The notes beneath the pieces were generated by a model. It made no database searches, was not told the origin of the DNA, and saw only the letters and a list, made by a program, of their open reading frames with translations. The position numbers were made by a program, and so were the translations under genes. Positions 1 through 8,222 of a stretch of DNA of 61,724 nt are shown here, piece by piece; position 1 is the stretch's first letter, and each line of letters starts with the position of its first letter. Source of the DNA: CAZOKZ01 sp964580585 (GTDB taxonomy: Bacteria > Sumerlaeota > Sumerlaeia > SLMS01 > JAHLLQ01). The DNA lies in assembly GCA_964580585.1 (NCBI GenBank), contig CAZOKZ010000021.1, forward strand, positions 1 through 61,724, given 5' to 3'.

Positions 1-2
1 TC

Positions 3-1541
3 ATCTATCCGCCGGGACCATCGATGCGGATTATCTCGGACATTTTCGCTTACACGTCCAAACTGATGCCCAAGTTCAACTCGATTTCGATCTCGGGTTA
101 TCACATGCAGGAAGCGGGCGCGACCGCCGACCTTGAAATCGCTTATACGTTGGCCGACGGACTCGAATACATTCGCGCTGGCGTGCGAGCGGGACTCGAC
201 GTCGATAATTTCGTGCCGCGTTTCTCGTTCTTCTGGGCCATCGGCATGAACTACTTCATGGAAGTCGCCAAGATGCGCGCCGCGCGTATGATCTGGGCGA
301 AAATGGTCAAGCAGTTCGAGCCCAAGCTCGATAAATCCATGGCGTTGCGCACGCACAGCCAAACCAGCGGTTGGTCGCTGACCGAGCAGGACCCGTTCAA
401 CAACGTCGCGCGCACCTGTATTGAAGCGCTCGGCGCCGCGCTGGGCCACACGCAATCCTTGCACACGAATTCGCTGGACGAAGCGATTGCGTTGCCGACG
501 GATTTCTCGGCTCGTATCGCACGCAACACACAGCTTATCCTCCAGGAAGAAACCAACATCTGCAAAGTCGTCGATCCGTGGGCGGGTTCCTACTATGTCG
601 AACACCTGACTGAGCAGATCGCCGACAAGGCCTGGGCGTTGATTCAGGAAGTCGAAGAACTCGGCGGCATGGCGAAAGCCATCGAAACCGGCATTCCGAA
701 GATGCGCATCGAGGAAGCCGCCGCACGCAAACAAGCCCGCATCGATTCGGGCAAGGAAGTCATCGTTGGCTTGAACAAGTACCGTCTCGCCAAAGAAGAC
801 CCGCTGGAAATTCTCGACATCGACAACACGATGGTGCGCGACGCCCAGCTTCGCCGCCTCGAACAATTGCGCCACGACCGCGATGAAGTCGAAACGCAAG
901 CGGCGCTCGAAGCGATTACGCGTGGAGCGGAAGGCGACGGCAATTTGCTGGAATTGGCTGTCGAAGCCGTTCGTCGTCGTGCAACCGTGGGCGAAATCAG
1001 CGACGCCATGGAAAAAGTGTTTGGCCGCTATCGCCCGCACATTCATCAAATTACCGGCGTTTACAAAAAAGAAGCCGCGGATATGGAAGCCATGCAGGAA
1101 GACATCGATCTCGTTGAAAAATTCCTCGAAGAAGAAGGTCGCCGTCCGCGCCTTCTGGTCGCGAAACTGGGCCAGGACGGTCATGATCGCGGCGCGAAAG
1201 TTATCGCCACGGCATTTGCCGACATGGGTTTCGACGTTGATATCGGTCCGTTGTTCCAGACGCCCGAGGAAGTCGCGCGTCAGGCCGTGGAGAACGACGT
1301 GCATATCATTGGTGTGTCGTCGTTGGCCGGTGGCCACAAGACGCTGATTCCGGAACTGGTCGGCGAGCTGAGAAAAGTCGATCGCGAAGACATCCTGGTC
1401 GTTTGCGGCGGCGTGATTCCGGCTCAAGACTACGCTTACTTGTACGAGTCGGGTTGCTCGGCGGTATTCGGGCCGGGGACGGTGATTCCCGATGCGGCGA
1501 ACAAACTGCTCAAGCTGCTCTTCGAGCAGATGGAATTGTGA
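3..1541 (+). CDS. Methylmalonyl-CoA mutase, C-terminal part (5' end outside window)
   Basis: Interconverts succinyl-CoA and (R)-methylmalonyl-CoA with adenosylcobalamin. The reading frame is open from base 3 (IYPPGPSMRI...), so the first ATG at 24 is internal and roughly the first quarter of a ~700-residue mutase is missing. Family-specific blocks are clear: ISISGYHMQEAGAT, RTHSQTSGWSLTEQDPFNN and the SLHTNSLDEAIALPT stretch of the TIM barrel. The C-terminal cobalamin domain carries the DxHxxG signature as GQDGHDRGAK, then GVSSLAGGH and VVCGGVIP, the lower-ligand His pocket of base-off/His-on B12 binding. Single-polypeptide layout (catalytic plus B12 domain fused). It opens a co-directional cluster with its chaperone MeaB, the epimerase and the decarboxylase, so it works in succinate to propionate conversion. 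Identification is very secure. Confidence 0.97.
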   Translation: MYPPGPSMRIISDIFAYTSKLMPKFNSISISGYHMQEAGATADLEIAYTLADGLEYIRAGVRAGLDVDNFVPRFSFFWAIGMNYFMEVAKMRAARMIWAKMVKQFEPKLDKSMALRTHSQTSGWSLTEQDPFNNVARTCIEALGAALGHTQSLHTNSLDEAIALPTDFSARIARNTQLILQEETNICKVVDPWAGSYYVEHLTEQIADKAWALIQEVEELGGMAKAIETGIPKMRIEEAAARKQARIDSGKEVIVGLNKYRLAKEDPLEILDIDNTMVRDAQLRRLEQLRHDRDEVETQAALEAITRGAEGDGNLLELAVEAVRRRATVGEISDAMEKVFGRYRPHIHQITGVYKKEAADMEAMQEDIDLVEKFLEEEGRRPRLLVAKLGQDGHDRGAKVIATAFADMGFDVDIGPLFQTPEEVARQAVENDVHIIGVSSLAGGHKTLIPELVGELRKVDREDILVVCGGVIPAQDYAYLYESGCSAVFGPGTVIPDAANKLLKLLFEQMEL

Positions 1542-1557
1542 AATTGAGGGAGTAATC

Positions 1558-1649
1558 CATCGAGTGCGGAGTTTCCGGCCGATATACACTTTCGCGGCTG
1601 GGGAGAGAAACCATCCGGGATTTACGGACCGGATTCTCCGCACTCGATG
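1558..1649. repeat. Long inverted repeat in the mutase-meaB spacer
   Basis: A perfect 14-bp arm CATCGAGTGCGGAG (1558-1571) is matched by its exact complement CTCCGCACTCGATG (1636-1649). After a 2-nt mismatch the stem resumes with TCCGG/CCGGA (1574-1578 and 1629-1633). It starts 17 nt after the mutase stop and fills nearly the whole spacer. There is no U-tract directly after it, so it is not a typical intrinsic terminator; a transcript-stabilising or processing hairpin, or a REP-like insertion, are possible. Confidence 0.8.
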
Positions 1650-1678
1650 ACACTTGACCGGAAAGTTTTTTGCCCCCG

Positions 1679-2773
1679 ATGGCTGACGAAAACCCGAAAC
1701 CGCCCGAAACCGCACTGCACGTCATGCCCGGCGTCAGTGTGGATCGCAATCACATCGAGAAACCGAAGGTAAAACGCCGTCGGCTCGATGTCGCGGATTA
1801 CGTGGCCGGGGTGCTCAAGGGCGATCGTCCCATCATCGGGCGCACGTTGACGTTGATTGAAAGCACCAACGAGGCGCATCGCGAAAAAGCGCGCCAAGTG
1901 CTCGATCAACTGATGCCGCATACGGGCAAATCGATTCGCCTTGGCATCAGCGGCGTACCGGGTGCGGGCAAGAGCACGTTCATCGAAGCGCTCGGCGTGC
2001 GGCTTGCCGATCAAGGCAAGCGCGTTGCCGTTTTGGCAATCGATCCGTCGAGCGAGCTGACCGGTGGCAGTATTTTGGGCGACAAAACGCGCATGGAAAA
2101 CCTGTCGCGCCATGATAATGCCCTTGTTCGCCCGACAGCATGCGGGTCGTGGCATGGCGGGGTCGCACGCACGACGCGCGAGTCGATTCTGATTTGTGAA
2201 GCGGCTGGTTTCGATGTGGTGATTATCGAAACGGTGGGCGTTGGACAGAGTGAAACGCAGGTTGCCTCGATGGTGGATTTTTTCCTGCTGCTGATGCTGG
2301 CCGGAGCGGGCGACGAGCTCCAGGGTATCAAGCGCGGGATTCTGGAATTGGCCGACACGGTGGTGATCAACAAAGCCGACGGTGAAAATTTGGGGCCGGC
2401 GCAAATCGCACGCGCGCAATTCACGAGTGCGTTGCGATTGCTGCACTCGAGCACCGACGATGGCTGGACGCCAAAAGTGCTGACGTGTTCGTCGCTGACC
2501 GGCGAAGGCATCGATGAAATCTGGCACATGGTGGACATCCACCGAGGGTGGTTAGAGAGCACGGGCAGGTTGAAAGAGAAACGCGCCAAACAAGCGTTGT
2601 TTTGGATGACGCAAGCGGTGGCGTACGAAATGCACCGGCGATTTGAAAACCACCCGCGCGTCAAGCAGGAGATTGAAGAAATCAAACAGCAGGTGAGGGA
2701 AGGGGAATTGGCGCCTTTTGGCGCCGCCGAACGGTTGGTTCGACTGGCATTCGACCAGGAACCAACCTCGTAA
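1679..2773 (+). CDS. meaB: MeaB/ArgK-type GTPase, methylmalonyl-CoA mutase chaperone
   Basis: G3E-family GTPase that gates cofactor loading into, and protects, methylmalonyl-CoA mutase. Visible motifs: P-loop GVPGAGKST near residue 57, the AIDPSS(E)LTGGSILGDKTRM switch region, ETVGVGQSE, and the base-recognition motif NKAD followed by SSLTGEGIDEIW. The C-terminal EIKQQVREGELAPFGAAERL helix is usual for the dimerising arm. The usual RPSPSxGxLGG segment reads RPTACGSWHGG here, a small deviation. The ATG at 1679 is preferred; a TTG at 1670 lies only 5 nt from a GGAAAG and could be used instead, adding three residues. Its position directly after the mutase gene supports the assignment. Confidence 0.95.
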   Translation: MADENPKPPETALHVMPGVSVDRNHIEKPKVKRRRLDVADYVAGVLKGDRPIIGRTLTLIESTNEAHREKARQVLDQLMPHTGKSIRLGISGVPGAGKSTFIEALGVRLADQGKRVAVLAIDPSSELTGGSILGDKTRMENLSRHDNALVRPTACGSWHGGVARTTRESILICEAAGFDVVIIETVGVGQSETQVASMVDFFLLLMLAGAGDELQGIKRGILELADTVVINKADGENLGPAQIARAQFTSALRLLHSSTDDGWTPKVLTCSSLTGEGIDEIWHMVDIHRGWLESTGRLKEKRAKQALFWMTQAVAYEMHRRFENHPRVKQEIEEIKQQVREGELAPFGAAERLVRLAFDQEPTS

Positions 2774-2853
2774 GTTGTCGAATATCCCGGAATGCGCGTG
2801 GGCGGCATTCAAAACGGGTTAAATTCAGCCTAGTTCAACAGGAGCTTTATTCC

Positions 2854-3267
2854 ATGGGTACCGCCAAAGCAGTAAACCATATTGGAATCGCCGTCAGTTC
2901 GATCGATGCGCAGCGTGAATATTATGAAAACGTTCTCGGCGCGGAATTCGACGGTATCGAAGAAGTGGCCGAGCAGAAAGTCCGCGTGGGATTTTTCCGC
3001 GTCGGCGATGTGAAGCTGGAATTACTCGAACCGACTTCGCCAGACAGCACGGTTGCCAAGTTTATCGAGAAGAAGGGCGAAGGGCTGCATCACGTGGCCT
3101 TCACCGTCGAGGGAATCCAGGAACGTCTCAACGAGCTGAAAACCAACGGCGTCCGATTGATTGACGAAACGCCGCGCAAGGGAGCTCACCACATGAACAT
3201 CGCGTTCCTGCATCCCAAGAGCACGCACGGTATTTTGACCGAGTTGTGCGAACCCGCCGCCGAGTAA
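2854..3267 (+). CDS. mce: Methylmalonyl-CoA epimerase
   Basis: Vicinal-oxygen-chelate fold enzyme of 137 residues that interconverts (R)- and (S)-methylmalonyl-CoA, linking the mutase to the decarboxylase. Both VOC half-motifs are present: VNHIGIAVSSID at the N-terminus and GLHHVAFTVEGI in the middle, providing metal-ligand histidines, plus the C-terminal HGILTELCEP glutamate. Length is typical. The start is supported by AGGAG about 10 nt upstream of ATG. It lies between meaB and the carboxyltransferase subunit, as in Propionibacterium- and Veillonella-like propionate clusters. Confidence 0.96.
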   Translation: MGTAKAVNHIGIAVSSIDAQREYYENVLGAEFDGIEEVAEQKVRVGFFRVGDVKLELLEPTSPDSTVAKFIEKKGEGLHHVAFTVEGIQERLNELKTNGVRLIDETPRKGAHHMNIAFLHPKSTHGILTELCEPAAE

Positions 3268-3334
3268 GCTCGCCGGTTGTTTTTCCTCCTCGCCCCGTGC
3301 GAGCAGCATTCCATTTCCTCCGGGAGATAAAATC

Positions 3335-4915
3335 ATGTCGGACAACAACAATAGCGCCGTTCATCACGAGATGACAGGCTTGGAAAAAATCGAAGACTTG
3401 CGCAAACGCAAGGTCAAGCTGCGTGAAGGCGGTGGTGCGGAGCGCCTTAAAAAGCTCCATGCTCAGGGTAAAAAATCCGCGCGTGAACGTGTGGCGCATT
3501 TGCTCGATGACGGCAGTTTTCAGGAACTCTTCCTGTTTGCCAAACACCGTTCGACGTTTTTCGGCCTCGGTGAAAAAGACTTTCCCGCCGACGGCGTTGT
3601 CACTGGCTGTGGAACGGTGGACGGACGGTTGGTTCACCTGGCCAGCCAGGATTTCTCGGTTGCCGGTGGAGCCGTGGGCGAAGTGCACGGCAACAAAATC
3701 GTCGATATGATGCAGTTGTCGCTGAAAACCGGCAGCCCGTTCATTTTCATCAACGACTCGGGCGGCGCGCGCATTCAGGAAGGCATCGACAGCCTTGGCG
3801 CCTATGCTCGGATTTTCTATCACAACACGTTGCTTTCAGGCGTTGTGCCTCAGATTTCACTGATCTGCGGTCCTTGTGCAGGTGGTGCGGCTTACAGCCC
3901 CGCGCTGACCGATTTCATCATTCAAACGCGCAAAGCCCAAATGTTCATCACGGGTCCTGCTGTGATCAAGCAAGTCACCGGCGAAGATGTCTCGCCCGTT
4001 GACCTTGGTGGCCCCGACAACCAGATGACACGCGCGGGCAACAATCACTTCATTGCCGAAGATGACGACCACGCGATGGAAATCGCGCGCAAGTTGCTCA
4101 GCTTTCTTCCGAGCAATAACCTGGAAGACCCGCCGTTTATTCCGGGTGAAGAACACGTCGAGTACGACGAGTCGATGAACACTCTTTTACCCGACGACGC
4201 TAAAAAAGTTTACGACATACACGATGTGATTTCGCGTCTCGTCGATCATGGCGATTACCTCGAAGTTCAGGCGCACTTTGCGCCCAGCGCCGTCGTCGCC
4301 TTTGGCCGCATTGCGGGACATAGCGTCGGCATCGTTGCCAACCAACCCAAGTGCATGGCTGGCGTGCTGGACATCGACACCTCGGACAAAATCGCACGCT
4401 TCGTTCGTTTCTGTAACGCGTTCAACATTCCGTTGATCACCCTGGTGGACGTGCCTGGATTCCTTCCGGGCGTGCGCCAGGAACACGGCGGCATCATCCG
4501 TCACGGTGCCAAGGTATTGTTCGCTTACTCGGCGGCCACCGTGCCGAAAATTACCGTTGTCCTGCGCAAGGCATATGGAGGTGCTTATGTGGCCATGTGC
4601 TGCAAGGACCTCGGTGCTGACCGCGTTGCTGCCTGGCCCACGGCGGAAATTGCCGTCATGGGCGCCGAAGGCGCAGTCGCTGTTGTCTTCCGTAAAGAAA
4701 TCGAGGAAGCCGAAGACAAGGAAGCCCGCCGGGCTGAACTCATCGAAGAATATCGCAGCACGTTCTCGTCGCCCTACGTCGCGGCTGGACGTCGGATGGT
4801 TGATAACATCATCGAGCCCGGCGATACGCGTCGTTATTTGGCCTTGGCCCTGGAAACTCTTCGAAACAAGCGCGATTTGCGGCCTGAGAAAAAACACGGC
4901 CTGATTCCGTTGTAA
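3335..4915 (+). CDS. mmdA: Methylmalonyl-CoA decarboxylase/propionyl-CoA carboxylase carboxyltransferase subunit
   Basis: A 526-residue acyl-CoA carboxyltransferase of the crotonase superfamily. Diagnostic blocks include SQDFSVAGGAVGEVHG, FINDSGGARIQEG with the first oxyanion hole, GPCAGGAAYSPALTDF, and the second-half VDVPGFLPGVRQEHGGIIRHGAK and MCCKDLGADRVAAWPTAEIAVMGAEGAV. It transfers the carboxyl group from methylmalonyl-CoA to carrier biotin. Family sequence alone does not separate decarboxylase from carboxylase, but the adjacent OadG-like, carrier and OadB-like genes point to the Na+-pumping decarboxylase. Start has GGGAG 9 nt upstream. No biotin carboxylase gene is nearby, which favours decarboxylation. 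Confidence 0.93.
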   Translation: MSDNNNSAVHHEMTGLEKIEDLRKRKVKLREGGGAERLKKLHAQGKKSARERVAHLLDDGSFQELFLFAKHRSTFFGLGEKDFPADGVVTGCGTVDGRLVHLASQDFSVAGGAVGEVHGNKIVDMMQLSLKTGSPFIFINDSGGARIQEGIDSLGAYARIFYHNTLLSGVVPQISLICGPCAGGAAYSPALTDFIIQTRKAQMFITGPAVIKQVTGEDVSPVDLGGPDNQMTRAGNNHFIAEDDDHAMEIARKLLSFLPSNNLEDPPFIPGEEHVEYDESMNTLLPDDAKKVYDIHDVISRLVDHGDYLEVQAHFAPSAVVAFGRIAGHSVGIVANQPKCMAGVLDIDTSDKIARFVRFCNAFNIPLITLVDVPGFLPGVRQEHGGIIRHGAKVLFAYSAATVPKITVVLRKAYGGAYVAMCCKDLGADRVAAWPTAEIAVMGAEGAVAVVFRKEIEEAEDKEARRAELIEEYRSTFSSPYVAAGRRMVDNIIEPGDTRRYLALALETLRNKRDLRPEKKHGLIPL

Positions 4916-4943
4916 AATTCGTGCCCAAGGAGCTCGACACTTC

Positions 4944-5360
4944 ATGAATAGCTTTGCAACTCTCCTTAACGCTCCCATGTTTCTTGGTGCCGCTCCCGGC
5001 GGTGCCACAGTGGGTGAAGGCGTGGAATTGATGTTCGCCGGTATGGCGATCGTCTTCACGGCTCTCATCACTATTTGGACCATGGTAGTCGTTCTCGGCA
5101 AATTGCTGATCCGGAACACACCTGCTGCTGTGGTTGCAACTCCGGTGGCTGCTCCGAAACCGGTTGCTGCCAGTCCCGCCCCCGATTCGATCGACCCCGA
5201 AGTTCTTGCTGTGATTTCCGCCACCGTGGCTGCCGTTGTCGGTCGCTCGGGACGTATTCGCCGCATCAATTTCATCAGCCAAGTGCCTTCATCGGCATGG
5301 GCCGAACATGGCCGTGCCTCTATCCATCACTCCCATCGTCTCAGGAAGGGACCCAAATGA
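4944..5360 (+). CDS. Na+-pump decarboxylase small membrane subunit (OadG/MmdD-like)
   Basis: A 138-residue protein with one transmembrane segment near residues 30-55 (ELMFAGMAIVFTALITIWTMVVVLGKLL), an Ala/Pro/Val-rich linker, and a short cytosolic tail containing VLAVISATVAAVVG and SSAWAEHGRASIHHSHR. This is the architecture of the gamma/delta subunit that tethers the carboxyltransferase and carrier to the membrane subunit. An AGGAG lies 10 nt before ATG. Its stop overlaps the carrier start as ATGA (5357-5360), implying translational coupling. Confidence 0.9.
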   Translation: MNSFATLLNAPMFLGAAPGGATVGEGVELMFAGMAIVFTALITIWTMVVVLGKLLIRNTPAAVVATPVAAPKPVAASPAPDSIDPEVLAVISATVAAVVGRSGRIRRINFISQVPSSAWAEHGRASIHHSHRLRKGPK

Positions 5361-5755
5361 AACTGCGTGTAACTGTTAACGGAAATGTTTACGATGTTGA
5401 AGTTGAAATCGAAGATGCAGGTGGAATGGCGCTGCCAGCGACTTCTGCTGCACCGCGTGCGGCGGCTCCGGCCCCGGTGCGTGCCGCAGCCCCGGCTCCG
5501 GCGGCGGCTCCTGCTGCTCCTGCCCCTGCTGCGGGCGGCGGAGCAGGCATGTTTCCCGCACCCATCGCGGGCACGGTTCGCGGCATCAATTGCAAAGTCG
5601 GCGATTCACTCACCAACAACCAGGAATACATGATTCTCGAAGCCATGAAAATGGAGACATCGGTTTCCGCACCCCGCGCCGCCAAGGTGAAGGCCATTTT
5701 GGTCAATGTCGGCGACGCCGTTCAGGCCGGTCAGGCACTGATCGAGGTCGAATAA
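5357..5755 (+). CDS. Biotin carrier subunit of the decarboxylase
   Basis: A 132-residue biotinyl protein that shuttles the carboxyl group between MmdA and the membrane subunit. It has an N-terminal MKLRVTVNGNVYDVEVE strand pair, a flexible Ala/Pro linker (about residues 30-62), and a C-terminal biotinyl domain with the biotinylation site EAMKMET near residue 97 and GTVRGINCKVGD / GDAVQAGQALIEVE symmetry strands. The ATG at 5357 overlaps the previous stop by 4 nt and sits after GGAAGGG. A longer open frame upstream is only a shadow of the OadG gene. Confidence 0.95.
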   Translation: MKLRVTVNGNVYDVEVEIEDAGGMALPATSAAPRAAAPAPVRAAAPAPAAAPAAPAPAAGGGAGMFPAPIAGTVRGINCKVGDSLTNNQEYMILEAMKMETSVSAPRAAKVKAILVNVGDAVQAGQALIEVE

Positions 5756-5820
5756 TTCGGTACCCGGTTCAGTAACCTGCCCACCTTGCTGTAAACGATC
5801 CTCCAGGAGAATCGAAAGTC

Positions 5821-7257
5821 ATGTTGGAAACCATTCACAATTTCTTAGTCAGCTCCGGTTTTGGCCAGTTTGCTTTCGGCAACTTGATCATGATCGGTAT
5901 CGGCCTGCTGTTTATCTGGCTTGCCGTGAAGAAAAACTTTGAACCCTTGCTGCTTGTCCCCATCGGCTTTGGTATCTTAATCGGCAATATCCCCTACAAC
6001 GTCAATGAACTCAGCCTGGGCATTTACGACGGTCCGGTGGCACCGCAGAAAATTGCCTACTACTCCGTTGAACCCGTGAATATTGGGGGAGAAGACATCG
6101 ACGCTTTTACTGAACTGAAAGCGTCGGAAGTTTCCCACAGCGCCACGACCGATCTTGTTTACCAAGGCAAAGTCGTCATGGTGCACAAGGAAGAGTACTT
6201 CAGCTATTCGGGCGAAATTGCTGGACCTGGCGTGTATGATCTTGCTCATGGTGGACACCAGGTGTTTATCCTCGAGCCTACGCCCGATCATCGTTATCGC
6301 GAAATTATCCGCCCCGCGCGCCAGGATATCGGTAATGCCAGTGTGTTTTGGATGTTGTTCCGCGGCATCGAGTGGGGTTTTTATCCCCCTTTGATTTTCC
6401 TCGGCGTCGGGGCATTGATCGACTTCGGTCCCTTGCTGGCGAATCCGCGTATGATTTTGCTCGGCGCGGCAGCCCAGTTTGGAATTTTCGGTGCCTTGCT
6501 GTTGGCGTTGTTCCTTGGCTTCGATATGAAAGAAGCGGGCGCCATCGGTATCATTGGTGGTGCTGACGGTCCGACGGCCATTTTCACCTGTACGATGCTG
6601 GCGCCACACCTGCTGGGCGCGGTGGCGCTTTCGGCTTACAGCTACATGGCGATGGTGCCGATCATCCAGCCGCCGATCATGCGTTGGCTGACCACCAAAG
6701 AAGAACGCCTGATTCGCATGGAAGCGCCGAAAAACGTTTCCAAAACTATCCGCATTGTCTTCCCGATCGTGGGCTTTCTGCTGACGGCCTTCATTGCCAA
6801 CGCCGCGTTGCCGCTGCTTGGCATGTTGTTCTTCGGCAACCTGTTGCGCGAAAGCCTCGTGACCGATCGTCTGGCGAAAACGGCTCAAACGACGTTTATC
6901 GACATCGTGACTATTTTGCTCGGTGTATGCGTGGGATGTAAGACGCAAGCCAGTTCGTTTTTGACTCCGCAAACGATCAAGATTTTCATTCTTGGTGTTG
7001 GCGCATTCAGCCTGGCCACCGCAGCAGGCGTCTTGTTTGCCAAGGCGATGAATCTGGTGTCGAAAAACAAAATCAATCCCTTGGTTGGCGCCGCGGGCGT
7101 TTCTGCCGTTCCGATGGCAGCGCGCGTGGTACAAAAAGTCGCTCACCAGGAAGACCCTCAGAACTTCTTGCTTATGCACGCCATGGGCCCGAACGTCGCG
7201 GGTGTTATTGGTTCCGCGGTGGCGGCCGGTGTATTGCTCTCAAGTATTCCGCACTAA
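5821..7257 (+). CDS. Na+-translocating decarboxylase beta subunit with an extra ~110-residue insertion
   Basis: Polytopic OadB/MmdB-family subunit that decarboxylates carboxybiotin and exports Na+. Core motifs: FEPLLLVPIGFGILIGN, FYPPLIFLGVGALIDFGPLLANP (with the essential Asp of DFGP), IIGGADGPTAIF, and the C-terminal VGAAGVSAVPMAARV and GPNVAGVIGSAVAAG. At 478 residues it is longer than usual members because residues ~61-172, between the first re-entrant helix region and RGIEWGFYPP, hold a hydrophilic insert (KIAYYSVEPVN... to ...RPARQDIGNAS). AGGAG is 11 nt upstream of ATG. It is the last gene of the propionate operon and is followed by two strong terminators. Confidence 0.93.
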   Translation: MLETIHNFLVSSGFGQFAFGNLIMIGIGLLFIWLAVKKNFEPLLLVPIGFGILIGNIPYNVNELSLGIYDGPVAPQKIAYYSVEPVNIGGEDIDAFTELKASEVSHSATTDLVYQGKVVMVHKEEYFSYSGEIAGPGVYDLAHGGHQVFILEPTPDHRYREIIRPARQDIGNASVFWMLFRGIEWGFYPPLIFLGVGALIDFGPLLANPRMILLGAAAQFGIFGALLLALFLGFDMKEAGAIGIIGGADGPTAIFTCTMLAPHLLGAVALSAYSYMAMVPIIQPPIMRWLTTKEERLIRMEAPKNVSKTIRIVFPIVGFLLTAFIANAALPLLGMLFFGNLLRESLVTDRLAKTAQTTFIDIVTILLGVCVGCKTQASSFLTPQTIKIFILGVGAFSLATAAGVLFAKAMNLVSKNKINPLVGAAGVSAVPMAARVVQKVAHQEDPQNFLLMHAMGPNVAGVIGSAVAAGVLLSSIPH

Positions 7258-7288
7258 AGTCAGGACAGTTTCCATTCCTCCTAGTGCT

Positions 7289-7328
7289 ACGGCGGACGGT
7301 TCTTAACGAATCGTCCGCCGTGGTTTTT
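7289..7328 (+). terminator. Intrinsic terminator of the propionate/Na+ pump operon
   Basis: Stem ACGGCGGACG (7289-7298) pairs perfectly with CGTCCGCCGT (7312-7321) around a short loop and is followed by GGTTTTT. It lies 32 nt after the MmdB-like stop codon. Confidence 0.9.
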
Positions 7329-7336
7329 AACGTAAA

Positions 7337-7373
7337 AAACGCCAGACTCATTGAGGCCTGGCGTTTGGTTTTT
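7337..7373. terminator. Second, bidirectional terminator between convergent genes
   Basis: Stem AAACGCCAG (7337-7345) / CTGGCGTTT (7358-7366) with T-rich tails on both strands (GGTTTTT on plus; TTTTTTACG on minus). It can end both the plus-strand decarboxylase operon and the minus-strand response-regulator gene. Confidence 0.85.
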
Positions 7374-7388
7374 GACGAATGGTTTGGT

Positions 7389-7961
7389 TTACGATCCGCC
7401 TTCTTTTTCTTTGTTCATTCTTGCGTGACGCGCAAACCGTTGGCGCAGCAAAATTTCCTTATGCCGTTCGTTTTGTTCTTCCAGCAGCGTCGAGGAAATT
7501 TGCGCCACACCTTGCTTGAAACTGCGTTTCATTTGCAACTGGGCCTGACACTGATTCAAGGTCAGTCGTTTTTCTTTTTTTTCCGGAGGGTGCATATCGA
7601 ACTGCGTTTTGACGTTTTTCAGCAAACGATCTGGCTGAAACGGTTTGGTCAAATACAGACTCGCGCCCAATTTGTATCCGTGACGGATTTCCCCGGCGCT
7701 GTCTTTGGCCGACAGAATAATCACTGGCAGGTTTTTGGTGACGGCGTTTTTTTGCAGCATTTCCACCAATTGAAACCCAGTGATCTTGGGCATCATGACA
7801 TCCAGGATCAACAAATCCGGCTCGAATAAATCGATCAGTTCGTAAATATCCATCGGGTTTTGCAGCGTCATGACATCGAACTCTTCCTGGAGCGTCATAC
7901 GGATCAGCTCCAAGGTGTCGGCGGTGTCATCCACGACCAGTACACGATAACGGCCCGTCAT
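7389..7961 (-). CDS. Receiver-domain response regulator with coiled C-terminal tail
   Basis: A 190-residue CheY-like protein. Acidic pocket D11/D12, phospho-acceptor D54 in LLILDVMMPKITG, the conserved Ser/Thr region IILSAKD, and K106 in LTKPFQP are all present. After the receiver (to ~residue 125) there is no DNA-binding or enzymatic domain, only a Lys/Arg/Gln-rich helical tail (EKKEKRLTLNQCQAQLQMK to the end) likely to form a coiled coil. A single-domain regulator of this kind probably acts through protein-protein contacts. AGGAGG lies 9 nt upstream. No histidine kinase is adjacent. Confidence 0.92.
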   Translation of the reverse strand: MTGRYRVLVVDDTADTLELIRMTLQEEFDVMTLQNPMDIYELIDLFEPDLLILDVMMPKITGFQLVEMLQKNAVTKNLPVIILSAKDSAGEIRHGYKLGASLYLTKPFQPDRLLKNVKTQFDMHPPEKKEKRLTLNQCQAQLQMKRSFKQGVAQISSTLLEEQNERHKEILLRQRFARHARMNKEKEGGS

Positions 7962-8185
7962 GTTTTATGTCCTCCTACCTGAGGCACGGTGTCGCCCGAC
8001 CAAAAAACTTCCTCGAATCGGCCTTTAAAGGTTTCGGAATTCGACGGCTTTCTCATCCCTATTACCCAGTTTTTCAAAGACACTGTCAACCCCGGACAGT
8101 TCATGGGGAAAGCAAAATCGACAGAAAAGTGGACGGTTTACAGTTCACTGCAAACCGTTCGTGTTTTCCACAGATGACAGGAAGA

Positions 8186-8210
8186 TGAAAAAGTTCACCA
8201 TCGGTGAACT
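8186..8210 (-). terminator. Intrinsic terminator after uppP
   Basis: On the minus strand AGTTCACC-GAT-GGTGAACT (8210 to 8192) forms an 8-bp stem with a 3-nt loop followed by TTTTCATC. It sits 13 nt beyond the uppP stop and closes the glycan operon. A second hairpin just beyond (ACGGTTT/AAACCGT, 8133-8158) has no U-tract. Confidence 0.85.
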
Positions 8211-8222
8211 GCTTACCACGCG

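Noticed and set aside
7967..8188. Small plus-strand frames between the response regulator and uppP
   Set aside because: No ribosome site, overlapping hairpins and no recognisable composition.
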